20,127 nucleotides of DNA from VRUE01 sp035260485 (GTDB lineage: Bacteria; Actinomycetota; Thermoleophilia; Solirubrobacterales; 70-9): contig DATFVC010000008.1 in the NCBI GenBank assembly GCA_035260485.1, forward strand, positions 1 to 20,127, given 5' to 3'. The notes under the pieces are model-generated. The model had not been told where the DNA came from. It searched no databases and was given only the letters and a program-made list of their open reading frames with translations. Positions 1 through 6,602 of this stretch are shown here, piece after piece (the first letter of the stretch is position 1; each line of letters starts with the position of its first letter). A program made the position numbers and the translations under genes.

Positions 1-1677
1 GAGAACCCCTTCGACTCCCTGATCGCCCTCTACTTCGTGCTCAGGAACACCAACCTGGGCGTGATCGTCACCCAAGCGCTCAAGGTCGAGCCGGATCCAA
101 GGAGCGGACAGCTGGTCGCGACCCTCGACGAAATCCCCCAGCTCCCCTTGGGCCACTTCGAGGCCCACCTGCGCACCGGCGCAAGGGCGGCGCTGATCAC
201 CCCCTCGGCCTGCGGTAACTACTCCACCAAGGCGGTCTTCACCCCCTGGTCAAATCCAGCCAGGCCGCTGACCACGACCGCCTCCTTCCAGATCACCAGG
301 GGGGTAGGAGGAGGGCCCTGCCCGCCGGGAGGCGTAGCCCCCTTCCACCCCCACTTCGAAGCGGGAGCGGTCAACAACAACGCCGGCAGCTTCTCTCCTT
401 TCAACATGCGCTTGATCAGAGCTGACGGAGAACAGGACATGACCAAGTTCTCCTCGATCCTGCCCCCGGGCGAGCTCGGCTCTTTGGCGGGAGTCTCCAA
501 ATGCCCCGACTCGGCGATCGCGATCGCCGAGTCAAAGACCGGACGCCAGGAGCTCGCCTCTCCGAGCTGCCCGGCCAACTCGCTGATCGGCCACACCCTG
601 GCCGGAGCCGGAGTGGGGGAGGCCTTGACCTATGTAGGGGGGGAGGTCTACCTCGGAGGGCCCTTCCACGGCGATCCCTTGAGCGTGATCTCGGTGACCC
701 CGGCAGTTGCCGGGCCATTTGACGCCGGAACTGTCGTCGTCAGGCTGGCTTTGACCCTGAACCCGAAGACCGCCGAAGTCGAAGTCGACGGCGCCAACTC
801 AGACCCGATCCCCCACATCCTCAAGGGCATCGTCTTGAAGGTCAGGGACCTACGGGTCTACGTCGATCGGCCAAACTTCACCTTGAACCCGACCTCATGC
901 GATGAATCGAAGGCCAAAGCGACGCTCTTTGGCAGCTACCTCGACGTCTTCAACCCGGCCGATGACGTCCCGGTAAGTCTCTCCAGTCGCTACCAGGCGG
1001 CCAACTGCCTGAACCTCGGCTTCAAGCCGAACCTCGCCCTGAAGCTCGAGGGCGGTACGAAGCGAGGCGGTCACCCCGGCCTCTTGGCGACCTATACGCC
1101 GAGGAAAGGCGATGCAAACGTCAAAGGCCTGGTTGTACGCCTGCCAAGGTCTGCCTTCCTCGACCAGGCTCACATCAGAACGATCTGCACCAGGGTCCAG
1201 TTCGCCGCCAAGGCCTGCCCGACTGGAGCCCAGTACGGCTTCATCAAAGCCTGGACGCCCTTGCTCGACACGCCGCTTGAAGGTCCGGTCTACCTCAGGT
1301 CATCGAACCACAAGCTGCCCGACCTGGTCTTCGACCTGCACGGCTTAGTTGACATCGAGGTTGCGACCCGGATCGACTCCGCCCAAGGTGGGATCAGGGC
1401 CACGGTCGAATCTACCCCCGACGCGCCGCTCTCCAAAGTCCTCTTGCGCATGCAGGGCGGCAAGAAGGGCTTGATCGTCAACAGCCGCAATCTCTGCGGG
1501 GCTGTCTCGAGGGCGAACGTGGAATTCAGCGGGCAAAACGGCAAGCGGTCCACCGCCAACCCTGTTATGCGGGCTGACTGCGGCGGCAAGCGCAAGGCCA
1601 AAGGGAATCGAAAGCGAGCGCGGATGGTGAAGCGCGGCGGTGCGGCGGGGAATGAACGACAGGGCGCAGCACCCTGA
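1..1677 (+). CDS. Large secreted surface protein of unknown function (5' end outside window)
   Basis: The frame is open from base 1, so the gene begins upstream; 558 residues are visible before the TGA at 1675-1677. I know no biochemical role. The composition is that of an exported, non-cytoplasmic protein: rich in Gly, Pro, Thr and Ser, with Cys scattered in spaced pairs (for example near TPSACGNYST and NPTSCDES), repeated beta-strand-like blocks and no transmembrane helix. The motif VEPDPRSGQL followed by LDEIPQLP is one I associate with very long cell-surface proteins of Solirubrobacterales, whose function is unknown. The tail is Lys/Arg rich (GGKRKAKGNRKRAR) and then runs on for about 20 residues into the start of the next gene, overlapping it by 26 bases. 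That run-on end may be abnormal. The reading frame is certain; the family assignment is from memory. Confidence 0.8.
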   Translation, partial: ENPFDSLIALYFVLRNTNLGVIVTQALKVEPDPRSGQLVATLDEIPQLPLGHFEAHLRTGARAALITPSACGNYSTKAVFTPWSNPARPLTTTASFQITRGVGGGPCPPGGVAPFHPHFEAGAVNNNAGSFSPFNMRLIRADGEQDMTKFSSILPPGELGSLAGVSKCPDSAIAIAESKTGRQELASPSCPANSLIGHTLAGAGVGEALTYVGGEVYLGGPFHGDPLSVISVTPAVAGPFDAGTVVVRLALTLNPKTAEVEVDGANSDPIPHILKGIVLKVRDLRVYVDRPNFTLNPTSCDESKAKATLFGSYLDVFNPADDVPVSLSSRYQAANCLNLGFKPNLALKLEGGTKRGGHPGLLATYTPRKGDANVKGLVVRLPRSAFLDQAHIRTICTRVQFAAKACPTGAQYGFIKAWTPLLDTPLEGPVYLRSSNHKLPDLVFDLHGLVDIEVATRIDSAQGGIRATVESTPDAPLSKVLLRMQGGKKGLIVNSRNLCGAVSRANVEFSGQNGKRSTANPVMRADCGGKRKAKGNRKRARMVKRGGAAGNERQGAAP

Positions 1678-2128
1678 CGAGTTCGCAACCGCCTTTGAGC
1701 CCGCTCTCGCCCGCCTGCAGATCCGCATCGAGACGGCTTGCGGCTCCGAGGCCGAGTGGCCGGCCAAGGTGTCGGCCGGCATCCGGGCGGCGCTCGCCTT
1801 CGCCGCCGCCGACCCGGCTGCCGCCCAGATCCTGACAAACGAGGCGATGGCCGAAGGCAAGGCGGGCTTTGCCCGCTATGACCGCATGATCGAGCACTTC
1901 GCCGCTGCTCTGCAGCCCGGCCGCGCCGAGCGCCCCGAGGGCGAGTGGCTGCCCGAGATCACCGAGAAGACGATGGTGGGCGGTGTAGCGATGCTGATCG
2001 CCCAGCGCCTCAACTTCGACCGTCACGCCGAGCTTCCCGCCATCGCCCCCGAGGCAATCCAGTTCGTCCTCACGCCCTACCTCGGCGCCGCCGAGGCGAA
2101 GCGAGTCGCCTACGACGGTGCCGGCTGA
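1652..2128 (+). CDS. TetR-type regulator C-terminal domain, DNA-binding domain missing
   Basis: This is a 158-residue helical protein from ATG 1652; a GTG at 1640 is also possible. Residues from about 14 onward (FEPALARLQIRIETACG, then FAAADPAAAQILTNEA, MIEHFAAAL, EKTMVGGVAMLIAQRL) look like the ligand-binding and dimerisation half of actinobacterial TetR-family regulators. A normal TetR protein is about 190-210 residues and begins with a roughly 50-residue helix-turn-helix domain. Here only about 13 residues precede the C-terminal domain. An in-frame TGA at 1628-1630 and the upstream gene exclude a longer version. There is no well-spaced Shine-Dalgarno site. It may be a decayed regulator left by a deletion, or a stand-alone sensor or dimer partner. 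The TetR call is from the helix pattern and typical phrases, not a search. Confidence 0.6.
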   Translation: MNDRAQHPDEFATAFEPALARLQIRIETACGSEAEWPAKVSAGIRAALAFAAADPAAAQILTNEAMAEGKAGFARYDRMIEHFAAALQPGRAERPEGEWLPEITEKTMVGGVAMLIAQRLNFDRHAELPAIAPEAIQFVLTPYLGAAEAKRVAYDGAG

Positions 2129-2156
2129 GCAGCGCACCGCTAAAGTTGATCGTTCC

Positions 2157-2229
<73 letters not shown>

Positions 2230-2248
2230 TCGCTCTAGAAGGCGGAAT

Positions 2249-2269
2249 GCGGCTCCCGAAGGGAGCCGC
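2249..2269 (+). terminator. Hairpin after tRNA-Thr
   Basis: A perfect 9-bp stem, GCGGCTCCC (2249-2257) with GGGAGCCGC (2261-2269), closes a GAA loop 20 bases after the tRNA. Flanking AATGC and GCATT could extend it past an internal bulge. The following TTCTC is only weakly T-rich. It probably ends the tRNA transcript before the regulator gene. Confidence 0.65.
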
Positions 2270-2314
2270 TTCTCGCATTACCTTGAGGTAATCGACCTGC
2301 GTACGTGTGCGCAC

Positions 2315-2320
2315 TAGAGT
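2315..2320 (+). promoter_or_regulatory. Possible -10 element of the XRE regulator gene (leaderless)
   Basis: TAGAGT fits the actinobacterial TANNNT -10 consensus. It lies 8 bases before ATG 2329, so transcription would start at or next to the start codon. TCGACC (2292-2297), 17 bases upstream, matches TTGACA at four of six positions. The gene has no Shine-Dalgarno sequence, which supports a leaderless reading. Confidence 0.45.
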
Positions 2321-2328
2321 CGCCCGCG

Positions 2329-3147
2329 ATGGTGGCGGTTCAATCTCAAGCCGAGGTCGGGTCCCTCCTGCGGCAGTGGCGCGAGCGGCGGCGCGTGACT
2401 CAGCTTGAACTCGCGCTCGACGCCGGGATTTCGGCCCGCCATCTGAGCTTTGTAGAGACGGGCCGCTCGAAGCCCGGCCGCGAGATGCTTCTACAGGTTC
2501 TTGAGCAGCTCAAGGTTCCGTTTCGCGAGCAGAATCGGCTCTTGCTTGCCGCGGGTCATGCCCCCGCCTATCCGGAACGCTCGCTTGAGGACCCCGACCT
2601 GGCGCCGGTGCGAGAGGCACTCGACGTGGTCCTCTCCGGCCACGAGCCCTACCCGGCGGTCGCAGTGGATCGCCTCTGGAACATGGTCGCCGCCAACTCC
2701 GCCATGTTCGCCTTGACCGAGGCCGTCGACATCGACCCCGAGCTGCTTGAGCCTCCGATCAACGTGATGCGCGTCGGCCTGCATCCCCGTGGACTGGGTC
2801 CGCTGTTCAGCAACCTCGGTTACTGGCACGCGCACTGGCTCGAGCGGCTCGAGCGCCAGTTAGCGGCAACGGGCGATGAGCAGCTCGCCGCCCTGATCGA
2901 CGAGATCGCCAGCTACTCTGTGCCCGAGTCCGAGCACGATGCCGTATCTGAAATCGCTGGCAGCGAGATGCTCGGCCCGGTCAAGGTGCGCACTCCCGAC
3001 GGCGGGGGGCTCTCCTTCTTCGGCATGTTTGCGAGCTTCGACACCCCGTTCGAGGTAACCACCTCGGAGCTGGCGATCGAGTTGCTCTTCCCGGCTGATC
3101 GGGCGACCGCCGAAAGGCTGCACGAGCGGGGGCAGGGTCACTCGTGA
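2329..3147 (+). CDS. XRE-family regulator with MmyB/MLTR-type ligand-binding domain
   Basis: This is a 272-residue cytoplasmic transcription regulator. Residues about 10-66 form an XRE/Cro-C1 helix-turn-helix (GSLLRQWRERRRVTQLELAL, then GISARHLSFVETGRSKP). The rest, from about residue 85, resembles the PAS-like C-terminal domain of MmyB/MLTR-type regulators: PVREALDVVL, a WNMVAANSAM segment, and a C-terminal ELLFPADRATAERL segment. Family members bind DNA and sense small molecules, fatty acids in one studied case; the ligand here is unknown. ATG 2329 is chosen over GTG 2305 because the domain starts just after it and a -10-like TAGAGT lies 8 bases upstream. A four-helix membrane protein follows 37 bases later and may be co-transcribed. 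Confidence 0.85.
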   Translation: MVAVQSQAEVGSLLRQWRERRRVTQLELALDAGISARHLSFVETGRSKPGREMLLQVLEQLKVPFREQNRLLLAAGHAPAYPERSLEDPDLAPVREALDVVLSGHEPYPAVAVDRLWNMVAANSAMFALTEAVDIDPELLEPPINVMRVGLHPRGLGPLFSNLGYWHAHWLERLERQLAATGDEQLAALIDEIASYSVPESEHDAVSEIAGSEMLGPVKVRTPDGGGLSFFGMFASFDTPFEVTTSELAIELLFPADRATAERLHERGQGHS

Positions 3148-3184
3148 ATTCGCCGCTAAGAACACGGAATCAAGGAGAGGCAGA

Positions 3185-3625
3185 ATGACCGAGAAGAAGC
3201 CCGGACCCTTCCAGCTGATTACCGGTGCAGGAGGCGTGCTGCTGATCGTCTCCCTGTTTCTTCCCTGGGCGGGAGCCGGGGGGACTAGCCGAACCGGGTT
3301 CGAGCTCTTGACCATGGGCGACGTCCTCCTGCTGATCGTCGGACTGGTCGCGATCGCGGCCGCGCTCACGTGGGGGCGCTACGGGCTCTTTCGCCCCGAT
3401 CTGTCCCTGAGCGGGGCGGCCGATCTGCTGGGGGTGGCGGCGACGACCCTTCTCGCCTGGCTGATCCTCTTCGACTTCCCATCTGGCGCCAGTCGGGAGG
3501 TCGGCGTCTTCCTGGCGTTGGTCGCGGCGATCGCAATCGCTGGTGGGGTCGGGGACTACAGCACGTTGCGTGGCGCACCCTTGTTTCCTCGCATAGACGC
3601 GGGCAAGCGGCGGACATCATCGTAG
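3185..3625 (+). CDS. Small membrane protein with four predicted helices
   Basis: The product is 146 residues from ATG 3185, preceded by a good ribosome site (AAGGAGAGG at about 3173-3181). Hydrophobic stretches near residues 12-30, 42-64, 76-97 and 103-123 predict four membrane helices with short loops and a basic C-terminus (GKRRTSS). An LPWAG motif ends the first helix, as in many small actinobacterial membrane proteins of unknown function. No catalytic or transport signature is visible. It follows the XRE-type regulator by 37 bases on the same strand, so the two may form a unit, although it has its own ribosome site. The 3' end faces a degraded minus-strand gene whose stop lies 5 bases away. 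I do not recognise a named family. Confidence 0.8.
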   Translation: MTEKKPGPFQLITGAGGVLLIVSLFLPWAGAGGTSRTGFELLTMGDVLLLIVGLVAIAAALTWGRYGLFRPDLSLSGAADLLGVAATTLLAWLILFDFPSGASREVGVFLALVAAIAIAGGVGDYSTLRGAPLFPRIDAGKRRTSS

Positions 3626-3630
3626 GGGCC

Positions 3631-3952
3631 TCATTGGTGATCGGTACGCTTCGCACCCCGCTCCTTGCCGAGGCGCTGTTGGATGCGCGCGAGGCGCTGT
3701 GCTGCCGCTTGTCGCTCTCGCCGTCGAGCCGCGTCGCCCCTGTTCGCTCCGGCGGATGGCCGCTGCGCTCGGTGACCCCGTGGCGTTGGGGTAGCCGTGG
3801 ATCAGCTCCACGCCCTCGTTCCATGTGGCCACTTTGGCCGGGTCGCGCGGACGTTTGCCCAGCGCGTCCTCGATCAGCTTCGAGGTCTGGCGGCGCTCTC
3901 CGCCGCGGAGGCCGGGGCTGACTCGGATAGCGGTGTAGCGTGAGTCAGTTCC
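3631..3952 (-). pseudogene. Frameshifted gene remnant, possibly the C-terminal tail of a relaxase-like protein
   Basis: This stretch contains no intact gene, but its minus strand carries protein-like sequence split over three frames. From 3952 downward it reads DSRYTAIRVSPGLRGG, then LGKRPRDPAKVATWNEG and VELIHGY. Inserting one base near 3788-3793 joins this to RQRHGVTE. A second shift near 3735-3755 gives ARRRERQAAAQRLARIQQRL and a TGA at 3631-3633. A stop (3953-3955) lies just upstream, so the N-terminal part is gone. The LG-x-RP-x-DPA...W...GYRQRHG pattern with a basic helical end recalls C-terminal tails of actinobacterial MobF/TrwC-type relaxases, but that is a memory-based guess. It is convergent with the membrane-protein gene and overlaps the presumed upstream control region of the acyl-CoA dehydrogenase gene. 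Confidence 0.5.
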
Positions 3953-3966
3953 TCATTGCAGCAAAG

Positions 3967-3972
3967 TAGGCT
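3967..3972 (+). promoter_or_regulatory. Possible -10 element of the acyl-CoA dehydrogenase gene
   Basis: TAGGCT fits TANNNT and lies 9 bases before ATG 3982. No Shine-Dalgarno sequence or convincing -35 box is visible. Transcription starting near 3979-3982 would give a leaderless or nearly leaderless mRNA. Confidence 0.35.
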
Positions 3973-3981
3973 GCTCGGCCA

Positions 3982-5124
3982 ATGGACTTCTCTCTGACCG
4001 ACGAGCAGGAGGACTTCGTCGCCGCGATCCGTGGCTTCTGCGAGCGCGAGTGCGGGACGCAGGAGCAGCGCGAGCGGCTCACCGACGGCTACCGGCTGCA
4101 CCACAACGATGCTCTCTATAAGCAGATGGCCGAGCTGGGCTGGCTGGGGGTGACGATCCCCGAGGAGCACGGCGGCTCGGGCGGCTCGATGCTCGATGCC
4201 TGTCTCTTCATGGAGGAGTGCTCCCGCGGGCTGGCCCCGATCGGCGGCTACGCGACGACGCTGATCGTCGCCGGCGCCACCCAGCGCTTCGGCAGCGACG
4301 AGCAGAAGAAGGAGATCCTCGGCGGCATCGCCGCCGGCGCGGTAGAGGCGATCGCGATGACCGAGCCCGAGGCCGGCTCCGACGTCGGTGCCCTCACCAC
4401 CTCGGCCGAGCAGGTCGACGGTGGCTTCGTCCTCAACGGGCAGAAGGTTTTCATCTCCAATGCCCACATCGCCGACCACATCCTGATCGTCTGCCGCACC
4501 ACGAGGGGCGACTCAAAGCACGACGGGCTCTCGATGATCTGGGTCCCGCGCGAGACGGCGGGCCTCGAGATCGTCCCGATCAAGACGATGGGCGGAGAAG
4601 AGACCAACACGCTCTACCTGACCGACGTCGAGGCTCCGGCCGACGCCCTGCTCGGCCAGGTCGACCAGGCCTGGACGCAGTTGATGGCGGGACTCAACGT
4701 CGAGCGGCTGATCCTCGCCGCGACCATGCTCGGCATCGCCCAGCGAGCCTTCGACGATGCGCTCGCCTATGTCAAGGAGCGCAAGCAGTTCGGCCGCCCG
4801 ATCGGCTCCTTCCAGGCGCTCCAGCACCGGCTCGCCGACATGGCCACCGAGGTCGAATCGGCCCGTCTGATGACCCGCTGGGTCGCGACCTTGACCGACG
4901 AGGACCCGGGCCGGATGCTGCCGCGCGAGGCCTCGATGGTGAAGCTGCACGTGACCGAGGTGGCAAAACGGATCGCGGTAGAGGGGATGCAGCTGATGGG
5001 CGGCTACGGCTACTCCTCCGAGTACGACATGGAGCGCCTCGTGCGCACGACGATGGTCTCCACCATCTACGGCGGCACCTCCGAGATCCAGCGCACGATC
5101 ATCGCCAAAACGCTCGGCCTCTGA
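3982..5124 (+). CDS. Acyl-CoA dehydrogenase
   Basis: This is a 380-residue FAD-dependent acyl-CoA dehydrogenase of normal family length. It oxidises an acyl-CoA to the 2-enoyl-CoA and passes electrons to electron-transfer flavoprotein. The order is the N-terminal helical domain (MDFSLTDEQEDF onward), the middle beta domain with MTEPEAGSD (126-134) contacting FAD, and the C-terminal helical domain with RKQFGRPIGSFQALQHRLADM and YGGTSEIQR near the end. Residue 364, where medium-chain enzymes carry the catalytic Glu (YEGTS), is Gly. A Glu at 241 in GLNVERLILA sits where isovaleryl-CoA dehydrogenase has its catalytic base, so that residue probably serves. Substrate chain type cannot be read from sequence. 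It stands alone between the gene remnant and rpmG, with no other beta-oxidation gene nearby. Confidence 0.93.
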   Translation: MDFSLTDEQEDFVAAIRGFCERECGTQEQRERLTDGYRLHHNDALYKQMAELGWLGVTIPEEHGGSGGSMLDACLFMEECSRGLAPIGGYATTLIVAGATQRFGSDEQKKEILGGIAAGAVEAIAMTEPEAGSDVGALTTSAEQVDGGFVLNGQKVFISNAHIADHILIVCRTTRGDSKHDGLSMIWVPRETAGLEIVPIKTMGGEETNTLYLTDVEAPADALLGQVDQAWTQLMAGLNVERLILAATMLGIAQRAFDDALAYVKERKQFGRPIGSFQALQHRLADMATEVESARLMTRWVATLTDEDPGRMLPREASMVKLHVTEVAKRIAVEGMQLMGGYGYSSEYDMERLVRTTMVSTIYGGTSEIQRTIIAKTLGL

Positions 5125-5131
5125 GCGCAGC

Positions 5132-5147
5132 CGGGGGCGCACCCCCG
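5132..5147 (+). terminator. GC hairpin after the acyl-CoA dehydrogenase gene
   Basis: CGGGGG (5132-5137) pairs with CCCCCG (5142-5147) around CGCA, starting 7 bases after the stop codon. There is no T tract, so it would be a weak or Rho-assisted stop. Confidence 0.4.
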
Positions 5148-5184
5148 CGGCCCGCAGAGCGCTATCCTTCAGCCCAGCCTCGTG

Positions 5185-5206
5185 CCTCGGCCCGGGGTTT
5201 TCTCTT
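5185..5206 (+). terminator. Possible short terminator upstream of rpmG
   Basis: CCTCG (5185-5189) can pair with CGGGG (5193-5197), including one G-T pair, and TTTTCTCTT follows. The stem is only 5 bp. It lies 32 bases before the rpmG start, so it could end upstream transcription or act as an attenuator. No clear promoter was found between 5125 and 5237. Confidence 0.3.
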
Positions 5207-5237
5207 GTAACGGCGTCCGTTCGGCAACGAGGAGAAC

Positions 5238-5402
5238 ATGGCTCGCGGAGATGTCCGCATCGCGGTAACGCTGGCTTGCGAAGACTGCAAGCGGCGCAAC
5301 TATCAGACCAACAAGTCACGGCGAAACTCGCCGGACCGAGTTGAGCTGCGCAAGTACTGCCGCTGGTGCGGCCACCACACGGCGCACAAGGAGACCAGGT
5401 AG
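5238..5402 (+). CDS. rpmG: 50S ribosomal protein L33
   Basis: This is a 54-residue protein (MARGDVRIAVTLACEDCKRR at the start), the usual length for L33 of the large ribosomal subunit. It is the zinc-binding form: Cys14-x-x-Cys17 and Cys41-x-x-Cys44 make a zinc ribbon, with the conserved NYQTNKSRRN and ELRKYCRWCGHHTAHKETR segments. ATG 5238 has a ribosome site (GAGGAGAA at about 5229-5236). It is the first gene of the rpmG-secE-nusG-rplK-rplA run and is followed after 6 bases by secE, a common actinobacterial arrangement. Confidence 0.96.
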   Translation: MARGDVRIAVTLACEDCKRRNYQTNKSRRNSPDRVELRKYCRWCGHHTAHKETR

Positions 5403-5408
5403 CAGCTG

Positions 5409-5933
5409 ATGGCGAAAACCCGCGCACAGCGCAAGGCCGAGCGCCGCGCCCGCGAAGCCGAAGAGCAGAAACGGTCCGGCGCTGGCCCCAAGTCCGCCTC
5501 GCGGGCTCAGCACGACACCCAGGTCCCCGTTTCCGGTGACATCGCTGAGATTGAGGCGGTTGAGGCCGGGATCGCAGCCGGCGCGCCGGAAGCCGAGCTC
5601 GAAACGCCGGATGCGCCGAAGGGGCGCAGCCTGCGCAGGGCCGAAGCGAAAGAAGCTAAGCAAGCCGAAAAGCGCCAGCGCGAGGAGCAGAAACGCCGCG
5701 AGCGCGAGCAGCTCGCCAAGCGTCAGAAGCAGGCGCAGGCAGAGAAGCGCCAGCGCGGCGGCGTCATCGGCTTCCTCGTCTCCTGCTGGGCGGAGCTGCG
5801 CAAAGTCCAGTGGCCGGACCGCGAAACTCTCGTGCAGGCGACCGCCGTGACGATCATCTTCGTCGCCGTCGCCGGCGCCTACCTCGGCGCCCTCGACAGC
5901 GCCTTCAGTTTTCTCATCAAGCAGATCCTTTAG
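5409..5933 (+). CDS. secE: Preprotein translocase subunit SecE, long N-terminal extension
   Basis: The C-terminal 55-60 residues are a typical single-helix SecE: GFLVSCWAELRKVQWPDRET (amphipathic helix and hinge), then one membrane helix at about residues 145-170. SecE clamps SecY in the Sec protein-export channel. The first 115 or so residues are an added cytoplasmic, highly charged Lys/Arg/Glu/Ala-rich stretch that should be helical or disordered, making the protein 174 residues instead of the more usual 60-90. ATG 5409 lies 6 bases after rpmG with only a weak ribosome site, so it may be translated by coupling. A start further inside cannot be excluded, because Met codons are rare in the extension. 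Position between rpmG and nusG is the canonical one. Confidence 0.93.
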   Translation: MAKTRAQRKAERRAREAEEQKRSGAGPKSASRAQHDTQVPVSGDIAEIEAVEAGIAAGAPEAELETPDAPKGRSLRRAEAKEAKQAEKRQREEQKRREREQLAKRQKQAQAEKRQRGGVIGFLVSCWAELRKVQWPDRETLVQATAVTIIFVAVAGAYLGALDSAFSFLIKQIL

Positions 5934-5963
5934 CGGGATCCCAAGACAAAGGGCGACCTCCAG

Positions 5964-6488
5964 ATGTATCGCTGGTACGTGATCAACACCTACTCCGGGC
6001 ACGAGAACAAGGTCAAGCACAACCTCGAGCACCGCGTGCAGACGATGGCTCAGAACCGCAACGTGCGCCAGGTCGTGGTGCCGACCGAGCAGGTGATGGA
6101 GGTCAACAAAGAAGGCCAGAAAGAACCGAAGGAGAAACGGACGATGCCCGGCTACGTCCTGGTCAACATGGAGATGACCGACGACGCCTGGGGCCTGGTC
6201 AAGAACACGCCGGGGGTGACCGGCTTCGTCGGCGCCCGCAACAAGCCGGTGCCGCTCTCCAAACCGGAGGTCGACCGGCTGCTGCACCGCGAGACCGCCG
6301 AGCGGCCCCGAACCCAGGCTCAGTTTTCGATCGGCGAGTCGGTCAAGGTCATCTCCGGCCCCCTCTCCGACTTCTCCGGTGAGATCGCCGAGATCAACGA
6401 GGACGCCGCCAAACTCAAGGTGCTGGTTTCGATCTTCGGCCGCGAGACGCCGGTAGAGGTCAACTACGACCAGGTGAAGAAGATCTAG
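5964..6488 (+). CDS. nusG: Transcription termination/antitermination factor NusG
   Basis: A 174-residue NusG. The N-terminal NGN domain (YRWYVINTYSGHENKVKHNL, then RTMPGYVLVNMEMTDDAW and TPGVTGFVG) binds the RNA polymerase clamp. The C-terminal KOW domain (about 122-174: SIGESVKVISGPLSDFSGEI, then FGRETPVEVNYDQVKKI) contacts NusE/S10 or Rho. It promotes elongation and links transcription to translation or termination. Many actinobacterial NusG proteins carry a long acidic N-terminal extension; this one does not. ATG 5964 fits the usual family start exactly. It lies 30 bases after secE, with no strong Shine-Dalgarno sequence. Confidence 0.97.
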   Translation: MYRWYVINTYSGHENKVKHNLEHRVQTMAQNRNVRQVVVPTEQVMEVNKEGQKEPKEKRTMPGYVLVNMEMTDDAWGLVKNTPGVTGFVGARNKPVPLSKPEVDRLLHRETAERPRTQAQFSIGESVKVISGPLSDFSGEIAEINEDAAKLKVLVSIFGRETPVEVNYDQVKKI

Positions 6489-6602
6489 CTGACGCGATAA
6501 CCGGCGCGCTCCGGCGTCCTCGCTCGCTCGCGTGCAGAGCACGCCACGCTCCCTGCGTCCTTGGATCGCTTGGTTCTCGCGCCAGCTATTGTCACGAACG
6601 TT
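6489..6602 (+). promoter_or_regulatory. nusG-rplK spacer with hairpin and possible -10 element
   Basis: This 114-base spacer is the longest gap between rpmG and rplA. It holds a small hairpin, GCGTGC/GCACGC (6530-6544, AGA loop), competing with GGCGT (6513-6517) against ACGCC (6541-6545). TATTGT at 6587-6592 fits TANNNT, ending 10 bases before the rplK ATG. A second promoter for rplK-rplA or an L1-controlled leader could lie here; neither is proven by the sequence. Confidence 0.3.

Noticed and set aside
3370..3921. A 183-codon plus-strand frame overlapping the membrane protein and the spacer
   Set aside because: It overlaps a well-supported gene in another frame and its product is Arg/Gly/Pro-rich with no domain; the minus-strand remnant explains the region better.
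5125..5237. A tRNA gene next to rpmG, as in some actinobacterial genomes
   Set aside because: No acceptor stem or TTCGA-type loop can be drawn in this spacer or between rpmG and secE.
5316..6542. A 408-codon minus-strand open frame across rpmG, secE and nusG
   Set aside because: All three plus-strand genes are unmistakable. The antisense product is low-complexity Leu/Gly/Ala sequence without motifs.
6561..6602. Earlier TTG start for rplK, adding 14 residues
   Set aside because: L11 proteins begin at MAKKV, the extra residues have no counterpart, and no ribosome site precedes the TTG.
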